Virus record (IMG/VR): IMGVR_UViG_3300035126_000621
Span: 1 to 37,864 of that record
From: a virus
DNA length: 37,864 nucleotides
Direction: 5' to 3' (one strand)
The notes beneath the pieces are model-generated. The model was given only the letters and a program-made list of their open reading frames with translations, made no database searches and was not told where the DNA came from. Positions 29,408-37,582 of this stretch are shown one piece after another (the stretch's first letter is position 1; each line of letters starts with the position of its first letter). Both the position numbers and the translations under genes were made by a program.

Positions 29408-30827
29408 TTGAATCATTCTCCTTTTCCGATTCGATAAACTCCAGAATTTTACCCCGCGCGCCTGGTTCCGTAACTAGGTCCACGCTAACCGCATCTTTGA
29501 TATTTGAAACCACGCGAACCTGCTTCACGCCGGCTTCCATTGCTTTTAGCAACTTCGGCTTGACGCTATCGGGCACGCGCGACGCCTTTGAAAATTCCTC
29601 AATCCCCACTGGCTTTGCATCGCCACTGGCGTTAATTGAAAGGCCGACTAACTCCCTGTCAGGATACTTTTTGGCAAAGTTGATTGCCGACGCCACAAGC
29701 GTCCGCGCCCATTCAAAATGTTGGGTATGCGGAATGATTAAATCAGCCACAAGCATTGCCGTTGTGTCCGCGCCCTCTTCAATGTGTACGTTTTCAAAAT
29801 GACCTATAATGTCACGCACCGAGCGTTCCGGCCGATCCTGTTCCTCAGTCATGCTCGGATGATCGGCAAAGCACTTGCGGCCCTCGAATGCTGCCGTGGC
29901 AACTGCCGACTCTAAACACTCGCGCGTGTAAAAATAACAATCCCTAAGATTGCCCAAACCCTCTTGGATTAGCGCCACCTTGAATTTGGTCGGGCCGATT
30001 CCATCATCACGCGATGCTTCTAAAAACCGTGAATCGACCACGGTATAGGACGCGGCCTTGGCCGTTTCCTTGGCTGCCTTGCTCTTTTTCTTGGCAGGCT
30101 TGGCCCTCAGAGTGGCCGGCAAAGCGGTAACGCTATCCGACTCAACCGGCGCTTCGGCGGCCTTTGCTTCCGCCTTGGCCGGCTTCACCTTGATTTGAGC
30201 GGCATTCAGGGCCGCCATCATGGATTGACCTGAAATGTCAGGAGACTTTAGTAAAATGTCCTGAATTTGTTGTTCAACGCTAGGCGAGTTTGGGTCCGGT
30301 TTGCCAATGGCGGCCTTTAGGTCAATAAATTGCACGCTCATTGCTTTGAGCGTTTGAATCAAGGCCGCGCCAGTCATTGCCGGATTTTCAACAATCAACT
30401 TTTGAATGGCATCAAGTTTGGTTGGTTGTTGTTCTGCGGCCGAAACGTCCGGCGCCGGTGCTGGCGTACTAATTTTCTTCGGCACTGCGCTTGGCGTGTA
30501 GCTTTCCTCGCCATAAAACTTTTGTGGCGCGGTTGGCTTAGGTTCCGGCTTGGCTGGTTTGTCGCCTTGGTATGCGTGAACGCCAAAGAATTCTGGCGGG
30601 GTAATAGGTGCCGTTTTCTCGGCGACAGGCGCAGGCCTGTACGCGTCTAGGCCATAGAATTCCGGCGCAATAGCTTTTGGTTCCGGCTTGTCCTGGTAAA
30701 CGTCTAGGCCATAGAATGAAAATTGCGAATCAATGCCGCTCGTTTCCTTGGCGGCGTCTGATTCGTAAAATTCAATATCCTCGCCAAGCAAAGCGGAAAC
30801 GAACCGCTCAAGAAAAGTTAGCGCCAT
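29400..30827 (-). CDS. Prohead maturation protease with repeat-bearing N-terminus
   Basis: 475 residues. The C-terminal 215 residues resemble DUF2213-type prohead proteases: KFKVALIQEG, FEGRKCFADHPS with H323, VRDIIGHFENVHIEEG, LVADLIIPH and ELVGLSINASGD with S397 as a candidate His-Ser pair. Before this are four degenerate units around F-Y/F-G-x-x-x-Y (residues 38-110), a Lys/Pro/Ala linker (about 110-260), and at 229-242 a motif shared with the capsid protein. The protein acts inside the prohead and would be removed or cleaved on maturation. Protease identity rests on motif order. Confidence 0.75.
   Translation of the reverse strand: MALTFLERFVSALLGEDIEFYESDAAKETSGIDSQFSFYGLDVYQDKPEPKAIAPEFYGLDAYRPAPVAEKTAPITPPEFFGVHAYQGDKPAKPEPKPTAPQKFYGEESYTPSAVPKKISTPAPAPDVSAAEQQPTKLDAIQKLIVENPAMTGAALIQTLKAMSVQFIDLKAAIGKPDPNSPSVEQQIQDILLKSPDISGQSMMAALNAAQIKVKPAKAEAKAAEAPVESDSVTALPATLRAKPAKKKSKAAKETAKAASYTVVDSRFLEASRDDGIGPTKFKVALIQEGLGNLRDCYFYTRECLESAVATAAFEGRKCFADHPSMTEEQDRPERSVRDIIGHFENVHIEEGADTTAMLVADLIIPHTQHFEWARTLVASAINFAKKYPDRELVGLSINASGDAKPVGIEEFSKASRVPDSVKPKLLKAMEAGVKQVRVVSNIKDAVSVDLVTEPGARGKILEFIESEKENDSND
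30102..30143 (-). other. Capsid-like motif in the prohead protease
   Basis: Codes for ESDSVTALPATLRA, which is identical at 11 of 14 positions to the capsid segment ESDSVTAFPGVLRA encoded at 27857-27898. Likely a shared cleavage or docking site. Confidence 0.6.
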
Positions 30828-31201
30828 TTGTTTCGTCTTTCTCGTTCTGATTTTGAAACAAACCGCACAACCAAGTCAAACTTGCCCGCCCCGGCTTGAA
30901 GGACTTGGGGCCGGTAATCCAACTCACGCAACGGAATGCCCTGGTTTGCTGCGATCCGTTCAACCTCTTCCAAGGACTTGCAACGGTAGCCTTCAATTTC
31001 ATAAACGTGCCGTGACACGTTGCGGCGCATGGTTTGAGAACCCCGGTCAACCTCGATTAGCCGGTCATCTTCGCGGCCCATGTACTTTTCGCGGTTACGG
31101 CAAAACTCATCAAACGACGGCATTCCGTATTCTTCGGGATTGTCGAAAATTTCGCCGGTGTCTTTTGCTTCCGCAATTTTTTGTAGATGGGTTTTACTCA
31201 T
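30818..31201 (-). CDS. Small head-module protein
   Basis: The start at 31201 overlaps the portal stop by 8 bp. Longer starts at 31222 and 31273 lie inside the portal gene. The 127-residue product is polar and basic (MSKTHLQKIAEAKDTGEIFDN; KFDLVVRFVSKSERERRNKW). It lies between portal and protease genes. No family is recognised. Confidence 0.65.
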   Translation of the reverse strand: MSKTHLQKIAEAKDTGEIFDNPEEYGMPSFDEFCRNREKYMGREDDRLIEVDRGSQTMRRNVSRHVYEIEGYRCKSLEEVERIAANQGIPLRELDYRPQVLQAGAGKFDLVVRFVSKSERERRNKWR

Positions 31202-32915
31202 GCCCTTGATCCTTGATTTCATTTCGTTCGGTGCCCGACAGGCCAGCATCCGAATGGGTATCAGGTGAATCAAACAAAAAGTCTAAGGTAGCTTCAGGCG
31301 GTGCAATACCTGGCGGGTCGGAAAGCGGCGCGGATAACTCTTGGCCTTTTCGTTCCTCTGCGATTACCCGCTTTTCCACCTCAAAATCAAACTCGGTGAT
31401 ATTCAATTCCTTGGCGGCCATATTCGCGGCGCGTTCGTGCGAAATGAATCCTTCCACCTTGGCAAATGCAATGTCTTTAAGTTTTTGAGACTTATCGGCC
31501 GTGATGATTTCAGGGAATGTTACTTCACATTCAACAGCGCCAAGGCCGGCCCATTCCATGCAATATGCCCAAAGGTCTTTAATCATCCGCTCGTAAACCT
31601 GTTGGCGCATTTCAAACCGCTTGGCTACTGGCTCCGTTGCCACGATAGCTGAACCGCGCGTCTGGCCGCCGGAAAGGTGCGTTCCGAAATAGCTAATGGG
31701 AATGCCAAGGCCGGAAGCGACCATTGACAGACACCACTGGAACGCCTCGGACATTCCACCGCGTCCGCCTTCCACGCCAACGTAACGGCGCTCGATTGCA
31801 TCGGTATGCACGAATTCGGAACCGGCTGGCGCAATCGTGCCAAGGGCCTGTTGATCCGAAATGTAGTTATCAATGTCCGCCTGGCTGCCACGAATGGTTG
31901 TGTCAATGCAGTAGGCCGACTGCTTCTGTAGTGCGACGATTTGATAATTGACCGAATCCGTTAGCCGCTTGAGAAACCCTAGCACGCTAAACAGGTCCGA
32001 CCGGCCACGCTTCTCATTGCTGAAACAATTGACGCGGTAATGGTTAACCTGATCCGCCGGAATGGATTGAAAGATAAACTTAGTGGTTGGGACAGTGCTG
32101 CCGGCCTGCATTCCGGTGAATACCTGCCACTGTGTCGGCGCCAACCAAACGTAATAGAGTACGGACGTAATGTCCTCTGGTTCGGTGACGATATCCCAAA
32201 ATACAGTGGTATCGACTACACGCACGCGCGGAATAAGCGCCTTTGGAACCTTTTGCCCTGGGTAGGGCCGCTGCACTATCTTTGCTTCATTGCCCGGCAG
32301 TTTCCAGAATGCCGTTTCACCATTGATGGCCAGTTCCACGGCCGCTTGCTGTAATTGCTCCTGTAGCTTATTGGCGTCCTCGAACGCGCGCCAAATGGCC
32401 AACGCTTCCTTGTCCTGGCAGTCCACGCGATAGCCGCGCCCAAGGGTAAAATCTTTGATGATGTTAACGGCCTGATGCGCGATAGGGTGATGATTGAACG
32501 CATAAAAGGCCGCGTTCGCCTGTTGAATAAAGTCTCGCTGATACAGGTTTTTGAAGAATGGGCCGCCCATTAACGGAACGAAAGAATCCCCAACCAGCGC
32601 ACCGCCACCGGAAATGTCATTCCCATCCGTTGCAAATGCGTCCATACCCTCGCGCAACTTGCCAGCCTTCATGCCCTGTTTGGCCGCTTCAAGGAATTCC
32701 TGGCGGTCCATTGTCCTATAATGTCCGCCGCCCGTGGTAGCATCACGCACAAACAGCCGGGCCTCAACCACTGCGTTTGGGTCCGATTCGATTAGCTTGA
32801 TAAGGTGTTCAGCCGAAACGATGTTTGGCACGCCATCGGCAACGTCTGAAAAAATGCCGGCCTTAGTATCGTATGCGTCAAAATCTTTTGGTTTCTTAAT
32901 TAGCTGTTGAGCCAT
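31194..32915 (-). CDS. Portal protein
   Basis: 573 residues with a portal-type pattern: N-terminal helices, HHPIAHQAVNIIKDFTLGRGYRVDC, RPYPGQKVPKALIPRVRVVDTTVFWDI, then QSIPADQVNHYRVNCFSNEKRGRSDLFSVLGFLKRL, and GLGIPISYFGTHLSGGQTRG. This is the twelve-subunit ring at the head vertex through which DNA is packed and leaves. It follows the MuF-type gene, which is the reverse of the usual order. Start and stop overlap neighbours. Confidence 0.9.
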   Translation of the reverse strand: MAQQLIKKPKDFDAYDTKAGIFSDVADGVPNIVSAEHLIKLIESDPNAVVEARLFVRDATTGGGHYRTMDRQEFLEAAKQGMKAGKLREGMDAFATDGNDISGGGALVGDSFVPLMGGPFFKNLYQRDFIQQANAAFYAFNHHPIAHQAVNIIKDFTLGRGYRVDCQDKEALAIWRAFEDANKLQEQLQQAAVELAINGETAFWKLPGNEAKIVQRPYPGQKVPKALIPRVRVVDTTVFWDIVTEPEDITSVLYYVWLAPTQWQVFTGMQAGSTVPTTKFIFQSIPADQVNHYRVNCFSNEKRGRSDLFSVLGFLKRLTDSVNYQIVALQKQSAYCIDTTIRGSQADIDNYISDQQALGTIAPAGSEFVHTDAIERRYVGVEGGRGGMSEAFQWCLSMVASGLGIPISYFGTHLSGGQTRGSAIVATEPVAKRFEMRQQVYERMIKDLWAYCMEWAGLGAVECEVTFPEIITADKSQKLKDIAFAKVEGFISHERAANMAAKELNITEFDFEVEKRVIAEERKGQELSAPLSDPPGIAPPEATLDFLFDSPDTHSDAGLSGTERNEIKDQGHE

Positions 32916-34015
32916 TCGTCAAATTCCTCTGCATTACTAGCTGGCGCCTCTGGCATGGTATCAAGTAGCGGCGCAATCGTACACCGGCAGTTAATATGAG
33001 CAGGCGGAACCGACACCTCACCGCCTGTTAGTTCTTCAATTTCGCGGGTTGATTTACCATCAAAATCAACGCAACCATAATCATCACAACAATCCTCGCA
33101 GGTCCGGTCATCAACAACCGCGATCCATTGAAAATCAGTGATACCGTTTTGCCTTGCGGCCTCGTTCTGGCCAGCGCGCACCGATGCCACAAATTCGTGG
33201 GTTATGTCGCGCTCCATCTCCCAATCCTTGTAAAAGTAATCCGAATCAGATTCGGGTCCGCGATACCGATAAGTTGGGACATATTCGGTCAGGTAAAAAT
33301 CAACCATTTCGGACCATGCGTCATCATCAACAAAGCCAAAGGACAGGGATACTTTTTCAGGGCCATCATCCGGCACGTTGAGGTTAAACCCTGGCGGGGT
33401 TTGGGCCGCTTCCTTGATTTGCTTCAGTACAGGCTTGGGCCGTTTGATAAAGGCGCCGCCTGGTAGTGCCCGATCAACCTTGGCCATCATTTCGGCCACC
33501 GATGCCCGTTGAACGCGTGCCAACTGTACCGCGTCAAGAATGCGCCGGCGCAAACGGTCGAACGCCAGTTGAATCCTAGCGCCAATGTTTTCGCCACGGC
33601 TATTGCTGATTGCGTTTTCCAACGCGTCATTGCGGGTAATGTTGTATTTGGTCGCCTTGTTTCTAGCTTGGCCAATGGCTTCTGCCTCGGCAGTAGAGGC
33701 CAAAACGTATGAAAACATTTTAAGCCGAATGAAAATGCCGCCGAGCAGGGCCGCCGTTTTGCCAAACTCTTTTTTGATAATGTCATCAATGGCCGTCAAG
33801 AATTGTGACGAATCAAAGGACATGGATTCAGGCGCGGCCGTGGAATACCGATAGGCTATTTTTTCTTTAATAGCTTGGAACGCGCCGCGCAGGTTGTCGT
33901 GCATTTGGGCGCGAGACTTATTCAAAATGACTTCCAGTGCTTTATCGCGTTCGGAAATAAAGGTGCGATAGCGCGCGGACTTGCTAGCGGCAATTTTGAT
34001 TCGTCGTTTTCCCAC
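32900..34015 (-). CDS. MuF-type head morphogenesis protein
   Basis: 371 residues. The C-terminus carries the MuF signature: DFQWIAVVDDRTCEDCCDDYG, then VSVPPAHINCRCTIAP, a Cys/His pattern. The N-terminal half is helical. Proteins of this type are minor head proteins bound near the portal. In many phages this gene follows the portal; here it precedes it, between a tRNA-like element and the portal gene. Confidence 0.85.
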   Translation of the reverse strand: MGKRRIKIAASKSARYRTFISERDKALEVILNKSRAQMHDNLRGAFQAIKEKIAYRYSTAAPESMSFDSSQFLTAIDDIIKKEFGKTAALLGGIFIRLKMFSYVLASTAEAEAIGQARNKATKYNITRNDALENAISNSRGENIGARIQLAFDRLRRRILDAVQLARVQRASVAEMMAKVDRALPGGAFIKRPKPVLKQIKEAAQTPPGFNLNVPDDGPEKVSLSFGFVDDDAWSEMVDFYLTEYVPTYRYRGPESDSDYFYKDWEMERDITHEFVASVRAGQNEAARQNGITDFQWIAVVDDRTCEDCCDDYGCVDFDGKSTREIEELTGGEVSVPPAHINCRCTIAPLLDTMPEAPASNAEEFDEWLNS

Positions 34016-34052
34016 GTTGCCTAACCCTACCTGTCCAAATCACTCATGTAAA

Positions 34053-34138
34053 TGGCGGCCCCGGCCGGAGTCGAACCGGCGACCACTTCGGCCAGCGTCC
34101 TGGCTTTTCGGAGTATTCTACCTCTGAACTACGGGGCC
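34053..34138 (-). tRNA. tRNA-like element with hairpin in place of a normal anticodon loop
   Basis: The acceptor stem GGCCCCG/CGGGGCC is perfect, and the CCA end is encoded after a G discriminator. The D arm (GTTC, loop AGAGGTA, GAAT) has the usual GG. The T arm is perfect (GCCGG, loop TTCGACT, CCGGC). The anticodon stem (CTCCG/CGAAG) has a C-A mismatch. Its loop is 18 nt rather than 7, and holds the hairpin GCCAG-GACG-CTGGC, with no U33-anticodon pattern. It therefore does not look able to decode. The place between terL and the MuF gene, in the sense direction of the late transcript, suggests a processing signal as an alternative role. Confidence 0.75.
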
Positions 34139-34146
34139 GGCGGAAA

Positions 34147-35454
34147 TCATCTCCGAATAACTCGAATTCCTCCAACCGCCGGCTGCCAAATTCGTGAGGT
34201 TGCGGCAATGGCGTAGCCCATCGCGTCGGAAATATGTGTCAGTTCGGGGTTAGTGGTTTGGTCAAGAATGAATGAGCCACCTTGTTTCCAAACGACGCGT
34301 TGCAGGTCGCGCACTAACTTTGGGCACGTTTTGGGATTGATAAACAAATGGCGCGTGCCGGTGGCGCTTTTCAGCTTGGCGTTAACGATGTTGATTCGGT
34401 CCTTGATATGCGGATTGGCCTCTGGCGTGCGGTTTTCAAACCGAATGCCGGCGTCTGTCAGTAGCTCGCAAATGATGGAGTAATCGGACTTGCCAGCCGC
34501 CGCACGCTGGCCTGCCTTGGCCGTGGCATCGCCGGCAAGGATAACCTGGGTTGGCGCCTTTAGGTCCATGCGCTTGAGCCTGTCCACCAACTCTAGGGCG
34601 GCCTCTTGGGTATGAGACTTTTTCAAAAATATCTCATCAAAAAAGTAGTAATCGCCGTTCCGCTCTTGGCCCAAGGTCCATGCCATTGGCGACAGGTTAA
34701 AGTCCATTCCGACGATTACCGGAAGTAGTGGGGTAAATAGGCCGCCGTTAATAAACGGACACTCGGCTTTTAGGTTGTCGTCCGAGAATGAAACGTAAAC
34801 GGAACCGCTGTGCAGGTCGCGGAAATTGGCGTTTATCTCCTGATCGAATTCCGCGTCTGACAGTTCCTTTCGAGCGGCCTCGTACTCCTCACGGGTGAAT
34901 AATGGGTTGCAAGTCGAGGGCGCCTTAATCAAGGACCAATCAGGATCAGTTTTGGCCCGTTCCGCTAGGTCGTAAAACGCGTCAAACCCGTTTGGAGTCG
35001 AAACGAATGCGGCCCAACCCTTTGTCGTGGTGAGCATTGGGCGGATAACTTGCGGCCACAGTTCCGGGTGCTGATCGCGCACCTCATCAATCACGGCACC
35101 ATGCAAAGTTTCGCCTCGCAGGTTGTCGAAATTCTCGCCGGACTTGAAGCTAATTTCGGAGTTGTTAACTAGCTTGACGCGTAGTTCGGTTTGATTCTTT
35201 TTCAGCATGACTTCAGGACAAGCCCAAAGCATTCCGACTAATCGGCGGTATTGGATTCTGGCCTGGGGATAGGTAGGCGAAACGAACCAATACCGCGTAT
35301 TTGGGACTTCCCACGCGCGCTTGACCAATTCGTTCAAACTCATTGTGGACTTGCCAGCCTGGCGGCCAAGCGACGCCACGCGGTATCGGGTTTTGGCGGT
35401 ATGGAATTCGAGTTGCTTGGCGTGCGGCTTGTATAGCTTTAACTTAATTCGCAT
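34147..35454 (-). CDS. terL: Terminase large subunit
   Basis: 435 residues from the ATG at 35454. ATPase: Walker A GRQAGKST at 30-37, Walker B AVIDEV with DE at 123-124, a coupling segment FVSTPNG at 150-156. Nuclease: acidic residues D251 (VGMDFNLSP), D309 (ILAGDAT) and D410 (HISDAMGYA). It packs DNA into the prohead by ATP hydrolysis and cuts it. The ATG overlaps the TerS stop. The frame is open to 35499 by a TTG, which I reject as start. Confidence 0.95.
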   Translation of the reverse strand: MRIKLKLYKPHAKQLEFHTAKTRYRVASLGRQAGKSTMSLNELVKRAWEVPNTRYWFVSPTYPQARIQYRRLVGMLWACPEVMLKKNQTELRVKLVNNSEISFKSGENFDNLRGETLHGAVIDEVRDQHPELWPQVIRPMLTTTKGWAAFVSTPNGFDAFYDLAERAKTDPDWSLIKAPSTCNPLFTREEYEAARKELSDAEFDQEINANFRDLHSGSVYVSFSDDNLKAECPFINGGLFTPLLPVIVGMDFNLSPMAWTLGQERNGDYYFFDEIFLKKSHTQEAALELVDRLKRMDLKAPTQVILAGDATAKAGQRAAAGKSDYSIICELLTDAGIRFENRTPEANPHIKDRINIVNAKLKSATGTRHLFINPKTCPKLVRDLQRVVWKQGGSFILDQTTNPELTHISDAMGYAIAATSRIWQPAVGGIRVIRR

Positions 35455-35806
35455 CGGAAGAGGGTGACGCGGGCTCCTGGGTGCCGCCCCACTCGGCAAC
35501 GTAGGTTATTTCGGCCTTGGCCTCAACCTTGGCGTCCACTTGCTGTTCCACCTTTTCGGATTGGTCAAGGTACTGTTTGCCAAGCCAAATAAGCATCACG
35601 ACGTTGCCCTTTTGGGCCGCTTGGATTTGCAGGCGCCTAAGCGAAATTCTCAGGTTATCTTTGCCTTTTGCCAATTCAGCCGCAAAACGACGCTGCAACG
35701 TGTCAGGCGAAACGTCTAAAGCCGACGCAATTTCGGTGACTTTACAACCAAGGGCCGCCAGTTCTTGAACTAGCTTCCCACTAACTTCCTTTTTTGGCCT
35801 GGCCAT
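35444..35806 (-). CDS. Terminase small subunit (likely)
   Basis: The ATG at 35806 gives 120 residues starting MARPKKEVSGKLVQELAALG; a TTG at 35827 is also in frame. A helix-turn-helix segment (VTEIASALDVSPDTLQRRFAAEL, residues 22-44) would bind the packaging site, and a second helical part may form the ring. The gene lies directly before terL and overlaps it. Identity is inferred from order and helix-turn-helix. Confidence 0.8.
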   Translation of the reverse strand: MARPKKEVSGKLVQELAALGCKVTEIASALDVSPDTLQRRFAAELAKGKDNLRISLRRLQIQAAQKGNVVMLIWLGKQYLDQSEKVEQQVDAKVEAKAEITYVAEWGGTQEPASPSSDAN

Positions 35807-35848
35807 TCTCTTCCATGATTGCTGCAAAACGCAACAGGGCGCAAGAAA

Positions 35849-36862
35849 TTAAAGGGTACCGGGCCGGAAGTAGCTTGCTCGCAGGTCGGCGTAGTTAACG
35901 CCGGACGATACTGACACCACGCGCGCCTTGGGAGTGTTTGAATAGGTTGAGTTGGTTTCGTAAATGACGCTGCCAAGCGGCGTAAATTCGGCAAACGGCA
36001 GGCCGGTGAATCCCTGTAACTCCAGTCCGACGTTTGCCCTGGCGTCGCTTTTATTGGCGTATTCCGCAACCCCTAGAATCCCGACGACAGGAAAATCAAT
36101 GTCATTGGTGGCAAGGACATGAATCAAAGCAAATTTATTTTCTGCAACCTCTTGAAGCGACCACGTTCCGCCGGTGTTTAAGTTGTATGGGATTCTGGTT
36201 CCGGTGTAACCGGCGGTGCCGTTGTAAATCAGTGGAAAAGAATCAGCGGCCTTTCGGCGCCAGTTGGCACCGCTGCGGTAATAGATAGGGAACTGGGTTT
36301 GGGCGGGTATTGAGTAGCGGATATCCTCATCCCAAATGACACCGGCTGCGCTTGTGAATTGAGCATCGGCGGCTGCGCTTCCGGTGCCATCGGCTTGGAA
36401 GTTGAGTAGGGAAAGGCCGTTATCCCACTGCGCCCCGCGCGTATTGTGCAAATATAAATGGGTTGAGGTGCCCATGTAGACGCCATGCCGCTCGTTACCC
36501 CAATAGATATGGGCCGAGTTAGTGGCGTCCCAATACAGCAAGGAAACGAAACAAAACTTGGTGATAATATCCGGCGTGAATGTGGTCGTGCTTTGCAGGT
36601 TGCCGGCGGTGTCAAAATAGAAAAAATGCAACCCTTCGGCCGTGGTCCAAGTTGTTGTTTTGGCGCCTTGAAGCACAAATTTATTGCCGCCGGAATAGAT
36701 GGTAAAGTTGGCTCCGGTTGGCGTGACAGTTAAGGTCCGCGAACCGTCATTGATGGAAAGGCTAACTTGACTAGCATCAAGAAACCCCACCATTGATTCG
36801 GCCATATAACCGACAGTTGATCCGGTTAACCATGATCCGGCGCCAAGGCCAACGCCACTCAT
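35849..36862 (-). CDS. Hypothetical virion protein upstream of terminase
   Basis: 337 residues. Strand-rich, with aromatic residues (FLDASQVSLSINDGSRTLTVTPTGANFTIYSGGNKF), GTSTHLYLHNTRGAQWDNG and a C-terminal RASYFRPGTL. The first 60 residues resemble a carbohydrate-binding or fibre-type beta domain. The ATG overlaps the upstream stop (ATGA). A virion or adsorption role is likely but the family is not recognised. Confidence 0.6.
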   Translation of the reverse strand: MSGVGLGAGSWLTGSTVGYMAESMVGFLDASQVSLSINDGSRTLTVTPTGANFTIYSGGNKFVLQGAKTTTWTTAEGLHFFYFDTAGNLQSTTTFTPDIITKFCFVSLLYWDATNSAHIYWGNERHGVYMGTSTHLYLHNTRGAQWDNGLSLLNFQADGTGSAAADAQFTSAAGVIWDEDIRYSIPAQTQFPIYYRSGANWRRKAADSFPLIYNGTAGYTGTRIPYNLNTGGTWSLQEVAENKFALIHVLATNDIDFPVVGILGVAEYANKSDARANVGLELQGFTGLPFAEFTPLGSVIYETNSTYSNTPKARVVSVSSGVNYADLRASYFRPGTL

Positions 36863-37191
36863 TCGGTGCCGCCTTCAGTGATGTAGAGTTTTCCGGTTGA
36901 AGCGTTGGACGAAATAACGGCGAGGGTTTCGCCCTCTTCTCGTTCAAAGTATTCCACGACGCCGCCCGGCAAAAATATTGATGCGACACCCTCAACAACG
37001 GCGGTTGGGGTAGCGCCAAAGGCAATGAAACAATCGGTCGTGGCAAATAGGCGCAGAATGGTAACACCGGCGGTAGGTTGCGCCAGGGCAACGGAAGCGG
37101 CACCAATGGCCGCAACCGAAGAGGCTCCGGGGCTAATCACCTGAAACATATCAGCAACAAATCCGTCGGCGCGTGCGGCTATTGAGGGCAT
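36859..37191 (-). CDS. Small virion-type protein, first gene of the late operon
   Basis: 110 residues (MPSIAARADGFVADMFQVISPGASS...VVEYFEREEGETLAVISSNASTGKLYITEGGTE). Small proteins of this pattern recur in phages near the head and tail genes. It is the first gene after the terminator-like hairpin at 37208-37247. No clear ribosome site stands before the ATG. Confidence 0.65.
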   Translation of the reverse strand: MPSIAARADGFVADMFQVISPGASSVAAIGAASVALAQPTAGVTILRLFATTDCFIAFGATPTAVVEGVASIFLPGGVVEYFEREEGETLAVISSNASTGKLYITEGGTE

Positions 37192-37207
37192 GGAATAAGA
37201 CTAGCTA

Positions 37208-37247
37208 ATAAAAAAAGGGAATACAACTAGCGGTCAGTTGTATCCCC
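37208..37247 (-). terminator. Rho-independent terminator before the late operon
   Basis: GGGGATACAACT and AGTTGTATTCCC pair with one mismatch over 12 bp, loop 7 nt, then seven T. It ends leftward transcripts that come from the thioredoxin and small-cysteine genes, only 17 nt before the first late ATG. Confidence 0.85.
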
Positions 37248-37279
37248 TTCCATTTGCCTTGATTGATTGGAGCAAAGCA

Positions 37280-37308
37280 AAATTAGGCTTGGTTTAAGTG
37301 TTACCCAA
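37280..37308 (-). promoter_or_regulatory. Possible late promoter upstream of the hairpin
   Basis: TTGGGT (37308-37303) and TAATTT (37285-37280) are 17 nt apart on the minus strand. It is the only visible promoter-like pair near the start of the late operon. The hairpin lies between it and the first gene. The -10 fit is modest. Confidence 0.35.
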
Positions 37309-37327
37309 CTCAAAAGCCATTAGTTTT

Positions 37328-37582
37328 TTAGGGCCATTTCCCTTTCGGACAGGTTTCTGTTACCAGCATTGTTTTTGCTTCCACGAAACATCCGCACGCC
37401 AAGCACCGCAACCCGCTTTTGAATTCGCATCCCTCGCAAATCGCTTTTCTGGCCTTAATAATTGCGTCATCCGCAATTACAAAACCTTCCTGTACGAAAT
37501 GCTTTGCGGCGCTAGTCGCGGCCTTGGCCGCGTTCTTCGCCAGGTCGGCCCATGAACAGGCGCCACAATCCGAATCAGACAT
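37328..37582 (-). CDS. Cysteine-rich small protein
   Basis: 84 residues with a cluster at the C-terminal end: CEGC, CLACGC and a late TCPKGKW, plus CGAC near the start. The C-terminal cluster (CxxC, CxxCxC, C) is a zinc-ribbon-like pattern found in many phages. The first 40 residues are helical (LAKNAAKAATSAAKHFV). The ATG overlaps the thioredoxin stop by 8 bp, so the two are coupled. A metal-binding role is likely; function unknown. Confidence 0.7.
   Translation of the reverse strand: MSDSDCGACSWADLAKNAAKAATSAAKHFVQEGFVIADDAIIKARKAICEGCEFKSGLRCLACGCFVEAKTMLVTETCPKGKWP

Noticed and set aside
28604-29437. A 277-codon frame on the plus strand opposite the scaffold gene.
   Set aside because: Phe/Leu/Arg-rich antisense image of the charged scaffold codons; no start signal.
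34053-34138. Naming an amino acid for the tRNA-like element, for example alanine from a GGC triplet in the loop.
   Set aside because: The triplet falls in the hairpin and not in a 7-nt loop after U33, so any identity would be a guess.
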